Shown in pieces: positions 22,130 through 34,534 of a stretch of DNA of 39,149 nt (position 1 is the stretch's first letter; the number at the start of each line of letters is the position of its first letter). The stretch lies in assembly GCA_036897485.1 (NCBI GenBank), contig JAYMTF010000343.1, positions 1-39,149 of the forward strand, in the 5' to 3' direction. This stretch comes from Pelargonium nanum. Its lineage: Eukaryota > Streptophyta > Magnoliopsida > Geraniales > Geraniaceae. The notes below the pieces were generated by a model. That model had not been told where the DNA came from and made no database searches. It saw nothing but the letters and a program-made list of their open reading frames with translations. The position numbers and the translations under genes were made by a program.

Positions 22130-23245
22130 ATAACGTAATGTGCATGAAGCACGCCCGTGACGGGATTAAAAATTAATTAAAGTATATGATACAATATGAT
22201 ACAATGGGCCAAGGAGGTCACGGGGGTGTATTGGTGGAGGAGAGGGATTGGTTGTTTGGTTTGTAGTGTGGAGCTTATCTGGGAGGGTTTGTTTTTTAGT
22301 ACATAGTTTAATAGGTTTTGTAGTGAAGGTATTGATTGGGGTTTTTGCATGTGAGCTACTTCAACTAAACTAGGGGCTGAAAATTGACAACTGAGTAAAA
22401 ACAAGCTCAGCTACTGCTGCCTATTTATGTCCGTAGAATCGGCCATTTCATGGGAGTGTAAATTCAGTTTTAACGGATAATAATTCGACATATATGATAA
22501 TTTTACCGCGATTCGCTTGATTTACAAGACTTATTGTACACGTGACATTTTGTGATTCAGTCAAATCATCTATAGAGTGTTTGACGTGTCATGTCTTATT
22601 TATTGACTCATCATTTTGTACATAGGATATATACCATTACTCATATGTAAGACTTCGACTTGATCAGACATTCTTCCTAACGCACGCAACCAGAGATCAG
22701 TCCGTGTCCTATTGGTCGCACGTGTGGAGTTTTAATTAGATTTTTCCCGAGCTTTAAGCCACCCATTATTTCAATAGGTTTTTCCATAATGTTTTAATCC
22801 AAGTCAACTAATTAAGTCATGGAGATTCAGTGACACAATTCCTTGAATAGTTAGTTAATTCCTCAAATCACTAACCTAATGGCTAATGAAGCACGGCGTG
22901 GACTTTGCGTTGTTCTGGGTGATGAGCATGAAGTCTCCGGGCAAGATGTGTAGATCTGGCCGTGATCGTCTTGTGGGAGGACTGACCCGGCGTAGATGAG
23001 GTGCATATTTGACGTCATTTTCATGAAATGTGAATCGGCTTGTGACGTGCTCTAGAATCGTCCTCATCATAACGACATAGCTAGCGTTTAATCGCGACAT
23101 GCTGCTCAATTATTAGCCCATGTGATTTTAATTCTCCGAGTAGCATCACATTGGTACAAAGTTATTTTCTACTTTAATTTCTTATGCTGGGATATGAACT
23201 AGATTCTTTGATTGACTAGCCCAACAAAAGTTGAGGAAAATAATG
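22130..23245. other. Intergenic DNA upstream of the DIR1-like gene
   Basis: No gene supported. It probably includes distal promoter sequence for the minus-strand DIR1-like gene. Several short frames are not convincing. Confidence 0.45.
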
Positions 23246-23246
23246 A

Positions 23247-23660
23247 GTAGGGATGGGCCGGAAAATGGACCGGACTGAATATATTTGGTCCGGTCTTTGG
23301 TCCATTAATTTATGTTCATTATTCGATCCGGACCACTTTTAATTATTTATGTACATATATATATATTATTAATTGTATCTTTCTAATAAATATTATCACA
23401 ATACCTATATTTTTCATTACTGCTAACTCAATTCACTTCAATTTTAACTATTACTATTAATTCTCTAATTTTATATTTTAAAAAAGTATTTTATTAATTT
23501 CTTAAAAATAAGAATGAAAACATTTGTTCAGTTTTCGGTCCAGATCATTCACTATCGGTCCAATCCATGTACCGATTATTACCAGTCCAATCTTTGATCC
23601 ATTACTTTTGAAAAATCCGGTCGAGTCCGGTTTTGGACCAATCGATGTCCAGTTATTAGC
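23247..23660. repeat. Diverged inverted-repeat element fragment
   Basis: The left part is rich in ggaccgga/tggtccggtc and the right part in their complements (tcggtccagat, tcgagtccggttttgg), so the two arms could fold back on each other. Pairing is imperfect and no target duplication was found. It resembles the GGGNTGGGCCGG... type ends of hAT-like non-autonomous elements, with the right end lost or mutated. Confidence 0.4.
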
Positions 23661-24010
23661 AAGTTGCATGTGTAAGCAGATTCGGAAAATAAAACCAATA
23701 AAACCAAGTTACGTAGAGCCTAATAGATAAGCTCACCCTATTTATTCCAAACATCCCCAACTAATGTTTTCAGACATACATTTGTCTTGCAAATAAAAAA
23801 GACATCTAAAGATATTTTTTAGAATGAGAACAAAACCTCGACAACACCTGAAATAAATAATGATCCTCTAGGTCATGTTTCTGTTTCATGCCAAGAAAAT
23901 AGATGTAGCAAAACTTGTTACAAATCATGACTTTTTTCATTAAGTTGGGTCTTGCTTATGCTTGCGAACTAAGAAGACATATGAGAAATGATGAAACGTT
24001 CCATTGAACT
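23661..24010. other. AT-rich intergenic DNA
   Basis: Nothing recognised. Confidence 0.4.
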
Positions 24011-24420
24011 TGGAATTAGGATATACTAATCAATTAAGCAACACAAATAAATTAAAACATAATGAAAATGTTTCCATTAAATAATGTCATTTGACCAACA
24101 AAAACAGTTCAAGCAATACCTACAATGAATCATGAAATTAAATAGTTTATTAATTATGATAAGTTGTCATTGAGTTGTGCACTGTGTTTTTTAAATAAAC
24201 AGCTCAAGCAAGACATGCTATAAATGATAAAGTTGTCCCATGAAATTGTGTTACATGTATTTATTATAAACGTTGAAAAAAACATTTATAATAAGTTGTG
24301 TATATATGCCATTGAGTTGTGCCCGTGTTTTAAAGATAAATAGTTGAACCAAAACATGCAATAAATGATATAGTTTTCCATTAAATTGTTACATGTTTGT
24401 TATAAGTGTTGGGTTTTTTT
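24010..24420 (+). repeat. Degenerate ~142-bp tandem repeat, two to three copies
   Basis: attgagttgtgc recurs at 24169 and 24311 (142 bp apart), with aagc/accaa-acatgc-ataaatgata and ttacatg-ttta/gttataa blocks following in the same order. A more diverged third copy (aaacagttcaagcaatacct and what follows) precedes them at about 24010-24150. Non-coding. Confidence 0.6.
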
Positions 24421-25480
24421 AATAAGCAAGTTTATTTTAATAAACTTGGTTCACTAAGTCAGGATAAAACAGTGCAAAGTAGAAAATAAAATTCTTTTCC
24501 CATTGAGTCGAGTATTGAGCAACACGGTAAAATTTTCAAATAATGCCTAAAAAAAGTAATGAAATAATTTTTTAAAAGAAAACATTAATTTAATTAATGA
24601 ATATCGACGAATTATGTACTCTATATTAGAAACAGATTTGACTATACAATACTCTAACATGGGTAATATATCTTATATAACCTCCACCATAAAAATGGAA
24701 ACCAAATATTGAAATAATGCAACTACTTAAATGTCAAAATGACTTTTTATTGTAACTATTGATACATATCTTTTACATGTAAATGTGTGTGATTACATCA
24801 ATAATGTCTATTTTACTTCAAAATTAATCAACTATCGTCTATTTTTCTTATCACCAATAAATGTTGATACCCCACATATCTTCCTTAGTGATAGATTACA
24901 CCTTGTCTTTCTCTAACTGATTCCGTAAAACAAAGTTTCTCTTCACTGAAATCTCTATGATAATCAATGATTCTTTTTCATTAGATACTATGTGACAAAT
25001 CTCTCCGATTTGTGGGAGACACGTGTCACATGTTTGATTGGTGTTTCATGATAGACTTGCTACAAAGAATGACTTATAGTTTGATCCACTTAAGTATGTG
25101 TTTGTTGAAGATGATACGTCTCCTCAACTAATATATGTGAATTTAAAAATTCAATAAATATCTAGTATAGTCATAATTGTTTAAAATTAAATATACATAT
25201 ATATATACATATGTAACAAATGTACATGTAACAATCACCTTCCTAAATTAATCACTTAGAAACTAAGGTCATGGTATACCTAAAAGTGAGACACCTCATA
25301 GGCCTAATAATTGTTGTGTGTGAGAGAAATATAGAGAGGATAAAGATGATTGTTACTTGTGAATTTTGTGTTGCCTTATTTTTTGGTCTAAATCACAAGG
25401 ACGCACACAAACTCCCAATAATAGAAACTCATAGGACCCTGTTTTTCATGTGTCTTCTTAAGGAAAGCAACTGCAACGTC
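24421..25480. other. AT-rich intergenic DNA
   Basis: No gene or repeat recognised apart from short (AT)n runs near 25.19-25.21 kb. Confidence 0.4.
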
Positions 25481-25485
25481 CCTAT

Positions 25486-25645
25486 CACGTGCTCACCCAT
25501 ATTCACCACGTGACCATCTTTTGACGTAGCGTCCAATATTTTTCAAATCTCTCAAAGGCGGCAACCAATTACTCACCGACACGTTTCACCTCGTCTTACG
25601 TGTCAAACCGTAACCGGCAAAATATTAGCGGGTCGGGTCACGCGT
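25486..25645. promoter_or_regulatory. Cluster of ACGT-core motifs (G-box/ABRE-like)
   Basis: Within 160 bp there are two perfect G-boxes CACGTG (25486-25491, 25507-25512), TGACGT (25522-25527), an ACACGT (25579-25584), ACGTGTC (25598-25604) and CACGCG (25639-25644). The stretch is clearly less AT-rich than its flanks. bZIP and bHLH factors bind such motifs in ABA, light and stress responses. The nearest possible target on the plus strand is the promoter at about 26276. Confidence 0.55.
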
Positions 25646-26275
25646 TGTTGCCAACTCGCGGTCGGTTGCTATTTTTATGTCTTTTATCAGTCCCTCCACA
25701 GAAAACATCCCCCATATTTACCAGAATTACAATTCGGCCATTCTTTTTTTAAATTCCCATTATTTACTTGAAACCAAAATAAATTACCTTTTTAGCTAAT
25801 AGTTGAAAAGGAAATTTTTTGGTAATATCATGTTTGGCTAAATGTTTTACATAAAGAATGTATGGTAACTGCATAACATGTATCAATCTGTTTCAAATTT
25901 GGCAAACAACTTAAGTTTATTACGCTACATTTTCTTCTATCCAACGTCACTAAAAGAATATTTGAGATAAGTGATAATTTCGACAATTATATATGTTTTT
26001 ACATATTTTAAAATATTAAATTTACTATACGGACATTAAATTTGATTACTTTAAACTAATATTATCACTTGCAAAATCTAATTATGATATAAGTAACAAA
26101 AAATATATGTAGAACGCTAACTTTATAATATTTGCATTAAATTTTATCGTAAATCGTATGGAGAAAGCAACCGGTAAATACTTTGCGATTTGTTTATAAA
26201 CATGTGTATTTGGATGGTAGATAAAAGATATACATCCATTTCTTGCCAAACAAGTTAGTACTGAGGTCGAGGAGT

Positions 26276-26413
26276 AGTATAAATGGTAGGGGAGGAGATA
26301 AGAAGTGACCACCATTTTCTCTCAAGCTAGAGCTCACATATTTCATTGTTTGCTTAAACATTAGCAGTTTAGTTTGAGATTTGAAGAAGACAAGAACAGA
26401 AAAGCAGCAAAAG
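26276..26413 (+). promoter_or_regulatory. TATA box and candidate non-coding first exon
   Basis: agtataaatgg (26276-26286) is a good TATA box. The next ~100 bp have the look of a plant leader (ctctcaagctagagctcaca, then an aag/cag-rich end) and finish at a donor consensus aaaag|gtacaa (26413/26414). No coding exon for it was identified. It may be a distal first exon of the UPF0496 gene 1.7 kb downstream or a non-coding RNA. Confidence 0.4.
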
Positions 26414-27360
26414 GTACAATGCATTTGCTTCTCCTTTCATTTTTCTTGCATTGCAGTGTATTATTGCTTGAATTTCTTGTTTCTTCCTCTTTATTTTTAT
26501 TTATTTGAGAAATCAAATCTATTGTGTGTATTGCTTCCAAATTAAGATTGCTATATTGTTTTTTTCATTAAAAAATAAATAATGAATATACCAATGAAAT
26601 ATTCTCAAATTTATTAACAATATAGAACCTTCTTGCAATGAATATGGTTAAAAATTGGGGATGCAATCTATACATATATATTTATTTTCTTAAAAAATTA
26701 AATTTTACCTATGAGAGTCTTGTATTGAACATCATATCCTAACTTAGCAATTCACAAGCTCTTATTATCACATTTGATAAAAATATATTCATACAGTGAG
26801 AATGAGATATAATAATACTTTATTGGATCATAATAATTTATCTATTTCAAACTCTCTACTATCTTTAATAAAGTGTTCTCATACATGAAAAAAAAACTTG
26901 ATCCGGATTTTTATAGCTTAGACTGAGTTAAACCAACAATAGATTTTTCACTTTTAACTCATAATCTACAATCCATAACTTAAATATCATCCCTATTTTA
27001 CTTTTCTTAATTATCAAGTAAAATGATAACAAAATTCTAGGTTACTAACAATTCTCAAACAAAAATTTGTAAATTCAAAAGAAATAGATTTTTTTTAAAA
27101 TAAAGCTACATGATTAAGATTTTGAACTAAATTTATCCAAGTACTTTTTCCAAATAAATTCCAACACTAATCAATCAAAAGAGAAAAGGCAAAGACATCA
27201 TTTTCATTTTTCTTCTTTTTTCCTATGGAAACAAAAAGTGAAAAGGGTATTTTGGTAATTTAGCAATCAATATTTAGTATCTACTCTAGTACTAGTAGTA
27301 AAAACTTGGTTGGTGCAGCATTAATTATTTTGTTAGTTTCTAATTCAAAACCCGAAAATG
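26414..27360. other. AT-rich DNA between the orphan leader and the UPF0496 gene
   Basis: No coding sequence. Either intergenic or an intron of a transcript starting near 26.31 kb. Confidence 0.4.
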
Positions 27361-28132
27361 ACTTTTCACTTTAAGCTCTTTCTCTGATTCTTCTTCGTTG
27401 CTCTGTTGTCTTCAACCCGAAGCTTTCTGTGTCTTCTTCTCCAAAAACCCACACCTCTGCCTATATTTGCGCGTAAATTACTGTTGCTAGAGATGAGATC
27501 ACAAGTGCTTTTGTTTGTTTAGAGAGAGAAAGTAAGTGATTTTGTCAACAACTAGTGGACGGAGACATTGCTTCCCGCGTTTTCCATGCCCAATTCCTCT
27601 TTCTCTCATGCGTGCAAGCTATCCCCTCACAATCTCTTGGCTCTTAACGGTTTTAACTCTCTTCAAGCTTCTTCTTTCCTCCATTTCACCACCTCCTCCT
27701 CCATTTCCTTTTTTTTTAATCTTTTCCTCAGCTTTATAAGGAAAAAACCCATCATTTCTTCTCACTAATTTTCTCGGGATTTTCCTCTTCTGGGTTTGTT
27801 TCTGCTGCTCGAAACTCCTTTTCGTCTTCTGGGTTTTGTCCATTTCGTGCTGTTTCTTAAAAGGGGCTTGAAAAGTTTGGTGCTTTGTTTTGGTGGTTAT
27901 TTGGGTTGTGAAAAGTTTGAGGTTGGTTTGTTGTTTTCTATTTGGTTTTTGTGTTGTGGAATAGTTGGGATAAGATATAATTATTTGGGTCTCATTCTGT
28001 TGCTGTTTCATGCATTTCTGATGAGATTTTTGGTTTTTGCCCAAAAGGTGTTTGATAAATTGCTTGAAAGAAAGAACTGAATTGTATTTGGTTCTGTTCA
28101 ATTGTTGGTTTGTTTAGATCTGATTTGAAGCT
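27361..28132 (+). promoter_or_regulatory. UPF0496 gene promoter and 5'UTR
   Basis: Pyrimidine-rich leader-like sequence begins near 27.37 kb, and a TATA-like ctttataagga lies at about 27730-27740. Overlapping open frames on both strands here are low-complexity and not supported. A small leader intron ending at tttgaag just before the ATG is possible. Confidence 0.45.
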
Positions 28133-29260
28133 ATGGGAGGCCATATGAGCAAGAGGACCACAGTTGAATCATCTTCCTCCACCATCCACTTCAATAACAA
28201 TTTGCACTACACAACTGAATTGAGCTCATACGAGGCGGCTTGCAGGGTCGACACTGACTTGCAGACCTTCGACACCACGCTGCAGGCTCGTACCAATCAA
28301 GTCATCAACACGTTGGCTGTTGGCGTTGAGGTTCGAGCACTCTCTTTCGATTCTCTGAAGGAAGTTACTGAATGCCTCTTGGAGATGAATCAGGAGGTTG
28401 TGAAAGTGATATTGGAATGCAAGAAAGATATTTGGAAGAATCAAGAGTTGTTTGAGCTTGTGGAGGAGTACTTTGAGAACAGCCTGCACACTTTAGATTT
28501 CTGTACTGCATTGGAGAAGTGCCTCAAGCGAGCTCGCGATAGCCAATTGCTTATTCTTGTTGCTCTCCAACAGTTTGAGGAAGAGGATGGGGCTGGGGGT
28601 AGTAGGTATGTGAGGACCTTGGAGGAATTGAAGAACTTCAAGGCTTTTGGGGACCCTTTTACCGATGACTTCTTCCAAATGTTTCAATCTGTTTACAAGC
28701 AACAGATATCAATGCTTGAGAAGCTGCAGCTACGGAAGAACAAGCTCGATAAGAAGCTCAAGTACATTCATGCTTGGAGGAAGGTGTCGAGTATCATATT
28801 TGCCGCAACCTTTGCCACTGTTCTGATTTGCTCAGTTGTGGCTGCAGCCATGGCTGCTCCCCCTGTTGCAGCAGCTCTTGCTGCAGCTACTGCTATCCCA
28901 TTAGGTTCTATGGGTAAATGGATCGATTCTCTTTGGAAGAACTATGAGAATGCTTTGAGGGGACAGAAGGAGGTACTGAGCTCAATGCAAGTGGGTACCT
29001 ATGTTACAATTAAAGACTTGGACAACATTCGGGTTCTCATTGATCGTTTGGAAATTGAGGTTCAAGCATTGCTGCAAAATGCTGATTTCGCCATTGAGGA
29101 AGAAGCTGTGAAGATTGCAATAGAGGAGATCAAGAAGAAACTGGGTGTGTTCATGAAAAATGTTGAAGATTTGGGGGTGCAAGCTGATATGTGTAGCCGA
29201 GATATTCGGAGGGCAAGAACTGTGGTTCTGCAGAGGATCATCAAGCATCCTCATAACTAA
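28133..29260 (+). CDS. UPF0496 / DUF677 protein (At4g34320-like)
   Basis: Intronless, 375 residues, aligning end to end from memory with the UPF0496 (AT14A-like) family. The N-terminus MGGHMSK fits the N-myristoylation pattern (Gly2, Ser6). Then come long helical, coiled-coil-prone segments (about 30-215) with conserved [20 protein letters not shown], a hydrophobic Ala/Pro-rich stretch at about 220-257 ([20 protein letters not shown] and [20 protein letters not shown]) that could form one or two membrane passes, the motif [14 protein letters not shown], and a C-terminal helical region ending [17 protein letters not shown]14A-like proteins have been linked to plasma-membrane/cell-wall contact, but the role of this subgroup is unknown. 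An ATG at codon 5 is possible, but the first is preferred because family members also begin MG.HxSK. Confidence 0.93.
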   Translation: MGGHMSKRTTVESSSSTIHFNNNLHYTTELSSYEAACRVDTDLQTFDTTLQARTNQVINTLAVGVEVRALSFDSLKEVTECLLEMNQEVVKVILECKKDIWKNQELFELVEEYFENSLHTLDFCTALEKCLKRARDSQLLILVALQQFEEEDGAGGSRYVRTLEELKNFKAFGDPFTDDFFQMFQSVYKQQISMLEKLQLRKNKLDKKLKYIHAWRKVSSIIFAATFATVLICSVVAAAMAAPPVAAALAAATAIPLGSMGKWIDSLWKNYENALRGQKEVLSSMQVGTYVTIKDLDNIRVLIDRLEIEVQALLQNADFAIEEEAVKIAIEEIKKKLGVFMKNVEDLGVQADMCSRDIRRARTVVLQRIIKHPHN

Positions 29261-30850
29261 TTGCTAACCCTCGGATACCCGGTACTTCGCAAACAAAAAC
29301 TGTTGTTATTTGATCTGTTGTTCATGCTTTTGCATTCTATTCTTTTATTTTTAGTGTTTCTTTGATCCATGCAAAATGGATTCTTGTTTGTAGACTTGTT
29401 TTAAGATGCAACACAACACTGGTATGTAATTTAACTTATTTCTATATTATGTTGAGGAAACAATTGTTAATTTAGTTATCCATTTTTCTACTATGTGAGA
29501 ATGGGAACATTAGTTCAAATATTTTATGTGAACTTGTTGAAAGGAAGGTTTAGCTGAAAACAACTTCAGAAAACTGAGAATATCAAACAATTCTATTTGG
29601 TTTCTGACTAGCTTGTTTTTAACATGATTAAGTTAACTATCTTAGAATGTTCCTTGCTCATTAATTTTGGATGACAAGTCAAATTATTTTGGTCTATAAC
29701 TTCTGATCATGTCATGTATACCATAATGCAATAGTAATTTCCAAAGAATCTCTCACCAAACCAAGAATATGATGCATCATGAGACTATTTTTGTTGAGAA
29801 AAGTCAATGACTTGGTCTAATTAGTTATAGAGTTTGTTGTCTAGAACATGACTAATGGTATTGGTATGCTTGGAGACTTTTGTATCCAAAGAGAAAGGCA
29901 CAGCTGTTGATCTCACAATATTCTCTAGACATGACAACATTTTTGGGATTCCTAGGTGAGTTTCTGAGAAAAGAAAATTCATGTGTGAATTTTTCTGGAC
30001 CTACTTGACAGCAAAATAGATAATGTTTTTGAGGTCTCAATAGTCAAAAAGGAGAGGAAGAAGAGAGAGCATATGTTCATGGCTTCATGTGGTGCAGGCA
30101 CTTTTGTACCAAACAAAGATTCATATCCAAGGCATTACTACTTTCAACATCAACTTTAAAAGGAAATCAGAAAAAAAAAATCATTTGGGAATCAAACTAA
30201 TATGTTAAATGAGTAACCTGAAAATAAAAAATAAAAAAACCTTAAAAATATGCTTTTTGGCTAAACCAAACCTGATTTTAACCAAATTTTAACAGTTTCT
30301 CACTGATTTTACTGGTACCAGCCTAATAGCAAAACTCACAACAATCTTTCTTTATAACTTACATGAAAACCCACATTTTCTAGGAAACCAAATGGAAGGA
30401 GACATAGGCTTTAAAATAATACAGATATTTATCAATTATCATGCTCCCACCTGAAATGCCCACCTCATAAGGAATCAAAATACCAGTCCTTTTCTTAGCA
30501 AATTAGCAACCAAAGAGAGCCACATATTCATGTCATGGGGGTGGTGGTTATCCAAGTTGAAGTCAGCTAAAGCTTGAAAGGCATGTCACATGTAGTTGTT
30601 AAACTCAACATTCCCTCCTATTCTGGTATCAGCTGACTTCATCAAAACTAAAACCAATACTCACATTCTAGCATATATCAACTTGTGCTCCAGGTTAAGC
30701 CAAGCCTTGTATACTGAAAATCCCAGCAACAGAAAGTTCTTATGGCTAAAGTTCAAATGTTAGCAATAGTCATTTAGGTCTTCGAGAAGCATTAGTTATC
30801 CAAAGTGAGTCTTCTTGAAGACTCGCCATCAATAGGTGTTGTGTGTAAGG
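29261..30850. other. UPF0496 3'UTR and intergenic DNA
   Basis: The 3'UTR probably ends before about 29.46 kb. The rest has no supported gene; two minus-strand frames are not family members I know. The right end may hold the distal 3'UTR of the LPAT gene. Confidence 0.45.
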
Positions 30851-30902
30851 TTAGCACGTGAAATGTATATACAGCGAATATCTATTTTTTTTATACGATA
30901 AA

Positions 30903-31042
30903 GGGTGTCTCTGGGCCAGCATTTTGCACACCTCGAGACTATTCTCTCGGTAGGCGATCTTAAGGACGCACCCCCACATCGACCTGGTGCATTCAAGGAA
31001 ATATTCGTTGGGTGCTAGCCCTAAGGTTTGAACCCAGGTGGC
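30903..31042 (-). mobile_element. Candidate tRNA-derived SINE downstream of LPAT
   Basis: The plus strand reads gggtgtctctgggccagc, gcacacctcgagactattc and, at the right, ggtttgaacccaggtgg. The same order of blocks is common in dispersed plant SINEs, where the gggttcaaacc stretch (minus strand) is the B-box region. A T tract at about 30884-30892 would be the A-rich tail. Old and diverged; the family name is not certain. Confidence 0.5.
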
Positions 31043-31318
31043 CAAAGAAGACAAAGAAGCAGGAAGATAGTTCAATACTTTAAATTGTAGAAAACATAAA
31101 GATTAATGATCTCAACTCGAGAATCATCTTGAGCAAGAATAAACCTTACAGTACATGAGCTCAAGAACATGTATCAAACCAGCCAGCAAAGAACAAATAG
31201 TAATGCCCATACTAAAAACAGTTGCGAAAAAAGTTTGTCTCAAAATTATCGCATACAAGGTACAATAGTTACTCATTTCATGCTGCATAGAAATAAAAAC
31301 CGCATGAACAGAACTTGT

Positions 31319-33099
31319 TCAGTGCTTAGATACAATGCAATTAATAATTGCTTTCACTATGCTAACAATTGGTACAAGACGAATATTAAAATATGTAGCA
31401 GATGCCAAATAAGCACAGGCCAAAGACACATACTTAAACCAGAATGATGAGAAAAATGTAAAAAACATACATGTGATCGTAAAGAGAATTATGGCTGCAG
31501 AGTTTAATATGCACTTCACAGTTGAGAGGTCCCCCTCGGTTGCTTGACTAGAAAACTGACCTTTAGAATAAAAATCAGAGAGCAGATGGTCCTTTAGGCT
31601 GAATGTATCCATCAACCAAGCAGAAGCTTCAGCTTCAGAGGTTGGAATATCATTAATGGGGATACGTCGGATGTGAATATGGACTTCAGAAGGGTCCACC
31701 CCAAAGATATTGTCCAAGAAAGTCGGACAGCGATGCTTGTATCCAATGGTTATGTCATAAACTGCAGTACAACAATGACAACAAATTGTAAAAATCATGA
31801 TCATGAATTGGTAGAATTTTAATACAATGATTGCTTGAAGCCAACTTCCACCCAGAATACAGAATATCATTGGCCACACATTCAGATGCTTGCCAGTGAG
31901 GACTAAAACTTGTCACTCCGCAACTTTTAAATACTTTTTCCTTTTCCGTTGTTATAGGCATGATAAACCCTAGTCCGTAGACAATTTGAGTGCAAAAATA
32001 GACCAAATAATCATATTAATTCAGCACACTGATATTTGAGCTCCAACAAATTGTTATAACTAAAACTGATATGAAATCAATATATCATAAGTCATAACTT
32101 CAAAGAGATAAAAGAAAAAGAAGAAGAAGAGAAACAAACCTGCGTCTAAACTGTCCCTCAACTCATTTAAGCAAGCGTAGAAACCTTTTGTCTTTGGAAG
32201 CAGCACATTTTTAAGAATTGGTAAGCCATTTTCAGTAGCATACTTTTGGCTTCGAACACATTTATGCTCACTGCATCAACATGAAGTGAGACACTTGTTA
32301 GATTGAAAATACAAACATGACACAAAATTAATGAGCTCTGCTATGATTAATGCTATGTTACAGTCAAGATAAAAATGAAGACAACATATGCCACATCTGG
32401 AGCCTGTGATTGCACCTAGAGGTAACAACCTCATAAGCAGGAAGGCTAATTGTGAAGTTTGTCAGTACATCATCTAACAAATAAAAGGTCTGTCAATCAC
32501 GAGAGAGAAAGAGGGGAGAGAAATTACGCAAAATCTGTGCCTTCTGGGAATAGGGCAAGCCATAGAGCATCTCGAGGATCCTTAAAAGTTGAAAGCATCT
32601 TACGCATGGATAATTCATCAACCTCCCACTTCCTTTCCACTGAAATGAACTCCAAAATATGAAATCCCCAACCAAATACAGGTAATTTCATCAAACTGCT
32701 CTTGAGGATGTATTTTATGTATCCATGACAACCCTTCCGCAATGCAAGGTCCCACAAGTACATCCAGTCTACCTCAGTTCTATGGTTTGCTATAAGCAGA
32801 ACACGTTCTCTTGCAGGAACAGTTGTTCCAGAAAAAACCACTTTAGTTTTGTTTATCTTCTCAAAGAGAAAAGGCCACAAAGCCAGCCAAGCACCAAAAC
32901 AAACAGATGTAGCTTTTCTGCTGTAATGTATGCTAAAAAGTCGCAACACTACAGCAGTCATAAAGCCACAGTACACTAACATCACAAAAGCTGTTGAAAG
33001 TAGCACCACTAAACAAATCAAACCCCTTAACGCCCTAAGTGGAGTTAAGGGACGGTGTCTTGGTACATCATTGGAATTCCGATCTGTGTGAACTTCCAT
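31319..33099 (-). CDS. Lysophosphatidic acid acyltransferase (LPAT4/5-like)
   Basis: Three coding exons (33099-32528, 32270-32140, 31761-31319) join in frame to 381 residues, close to Arabidopsis LPAT4/LPAT5. The enzyme acylates 1-acyl-glycerol-3-phosphate at sn-2 to give phosphatidic acid, probably in the ER. Visible are an N-terminal membrane segment (about 27-55), the acyltransferase motif NHRTEVDW with His106 and Asp111 (the HX4D box), and FPEGT at 184-188. Two C-terminal hydrophobic segments follow, around [17 protein letters not shown] and [12 protein letters not shown]. The start chosen is the first ATG of the exon; the frame stays open upstream to the acceptor at 33127-33128 but with no ATG. 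A 5'UTR exon is indicated by the donor at 34533-34534 (gacccg|gtaagt), so the leader intron is about 1.4 kb and transcription begins near 34.65 kb. Confidence 0.93.
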
Positions 33100-33126
33100 C
33101 TGTCTTGAACACTTCTCGCAATCCAC

Positions 33127-34534
33127 CTGTTAATAGTGGTTGTACTATGCCTACTAATTACTCGTCTCTTATAATGTTCTGTGATACAATAAGGTTCAAC
33201 CAGTTCACTTCTAACGAATGAACAACAATAAATGCTAGTTGTAAGGATAATGGTGCTACACAGCAGAGGTACTCTTTGCTTTTTGAGTAGTAGTCCTTCA
33301 AAGACTTGTGGTGACTTGCTTCCAGAAGAAGCACTGAAGAGAGGACTTGCTGATAGATTTGAAAGACACAAATGATGGTCGAAAGATCCCCACAAAATTG
33401 ATGTAATCACGATACTTTATGTTTACCCTGCAGGGAGTAATCAAGACTTTAATAATTTCATGTAGCAAATGACAAAGAGTATGATACTAATTCATTGTGA
33501 TTGGTTTATATATCAAAAAGCATATGCACAAGTTTTGGTAGATAGCATCAACTTTGGAGACATCAGCATCATGCGACAAAAAGAGATAGCATAACTCGCA
33601 AAATATTAGAGATCTTAACAGAGAAAACAAATACTTGCAATCACAGAGAACTCTATATAATTACTAACAGCTAAACATATATATACAAAAATATAGAATG
33701 GTAACATTTTGTAGCTTGGGACCTATGGACATAAATTACTCTCAATGGTGAAACTCAACTTCCCTATAAAGAAAGCTACTACTAACCAGATTCTAGCTAC
33801 CAAGAAAACCAATTGGTATCTCGTGAGTAACCAATAAAGAACAACGGGAAAGAAAATCATAAGGCTTCAAACCAACAAAACCCATAAGAGGCAGCAAAAG
33901 CTTCAGTGCTTCACACACAGATACCAAATTGTTCTTAGTTTCTTTTCATCTCGTTCTTTACTCGAATAATATCATAATCTAATCCATACACAAACCCAAC
34001 CATCTCAAGAGAGGTTTTATTTATTCATTTATTTATTAAAACCTTAAAATACAATATCCTTTTTATTCCAAAAAAACAGACACCCCACAATATTACTCTC
34101 TTCTTCACTCAATGTGCACCAAACAAAACCAGAAATGACATCATCATTTCACAAATCAAAGAGCAAAGAACAATCTCCATGTAGAAAAACAATGCAGCAA
34201 GAATCAAAACCATGGATCTGAAACACACATCCCACAAAGAAGAATCCAAGAGAAAAACACACAAATGCCCTGTTTAGCTACCAATAAAGTGGAGGAAAAT
34301 GCACAGTCCACAAAACACCAAATCCAATAATTTCATTTTCCCGATAACGGGTAGTGAAAATGCTTAAAAACCCATGACAAAACGAGAGAAAAGCAGCAAG
34401 CTTTCGGATCCAGTGGAGCTCTGGACGCCTCTGGTCGAATGTACGGACCGAGATTCCATCATGAAAGTTGATTGTATTGCCTTTTTCTCGGCAACCAAAC
34501 AGAGTTGGCAGAGAAGAAAGTGGAGTTCACTTAC
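33127..34534 (-). other. 5'UTR intron of the LPAT gene
   Basis: Bounded by the donor gtaagtg and the acceptor aacag on the minus strand. No other gene recognised inside. Confidence 0.6.

Noticed and set aside
26276-27360. A microRNA precursor after the orphan promoter
   Set aside because: I compared the stretch from memory with common conserved plant microRNAs and saw no match and no obvious long hairpin, so only the promoter/exon candidate is kept.
27619-28101. 160-residue minus-strand frame
   Set aside because: Low-complexity Gln/Lys-rich translation, antisense to the pyrimidine-rich leader of the UPF0496 gene.
33100-33126. In-frame N-terminal extension of LPAT (DCEKCSRQ) from a GTG
   Set aside because: The extension begins at the splice acceptor and has no ATG. 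The ATG at 33099 gives the family's usual length.
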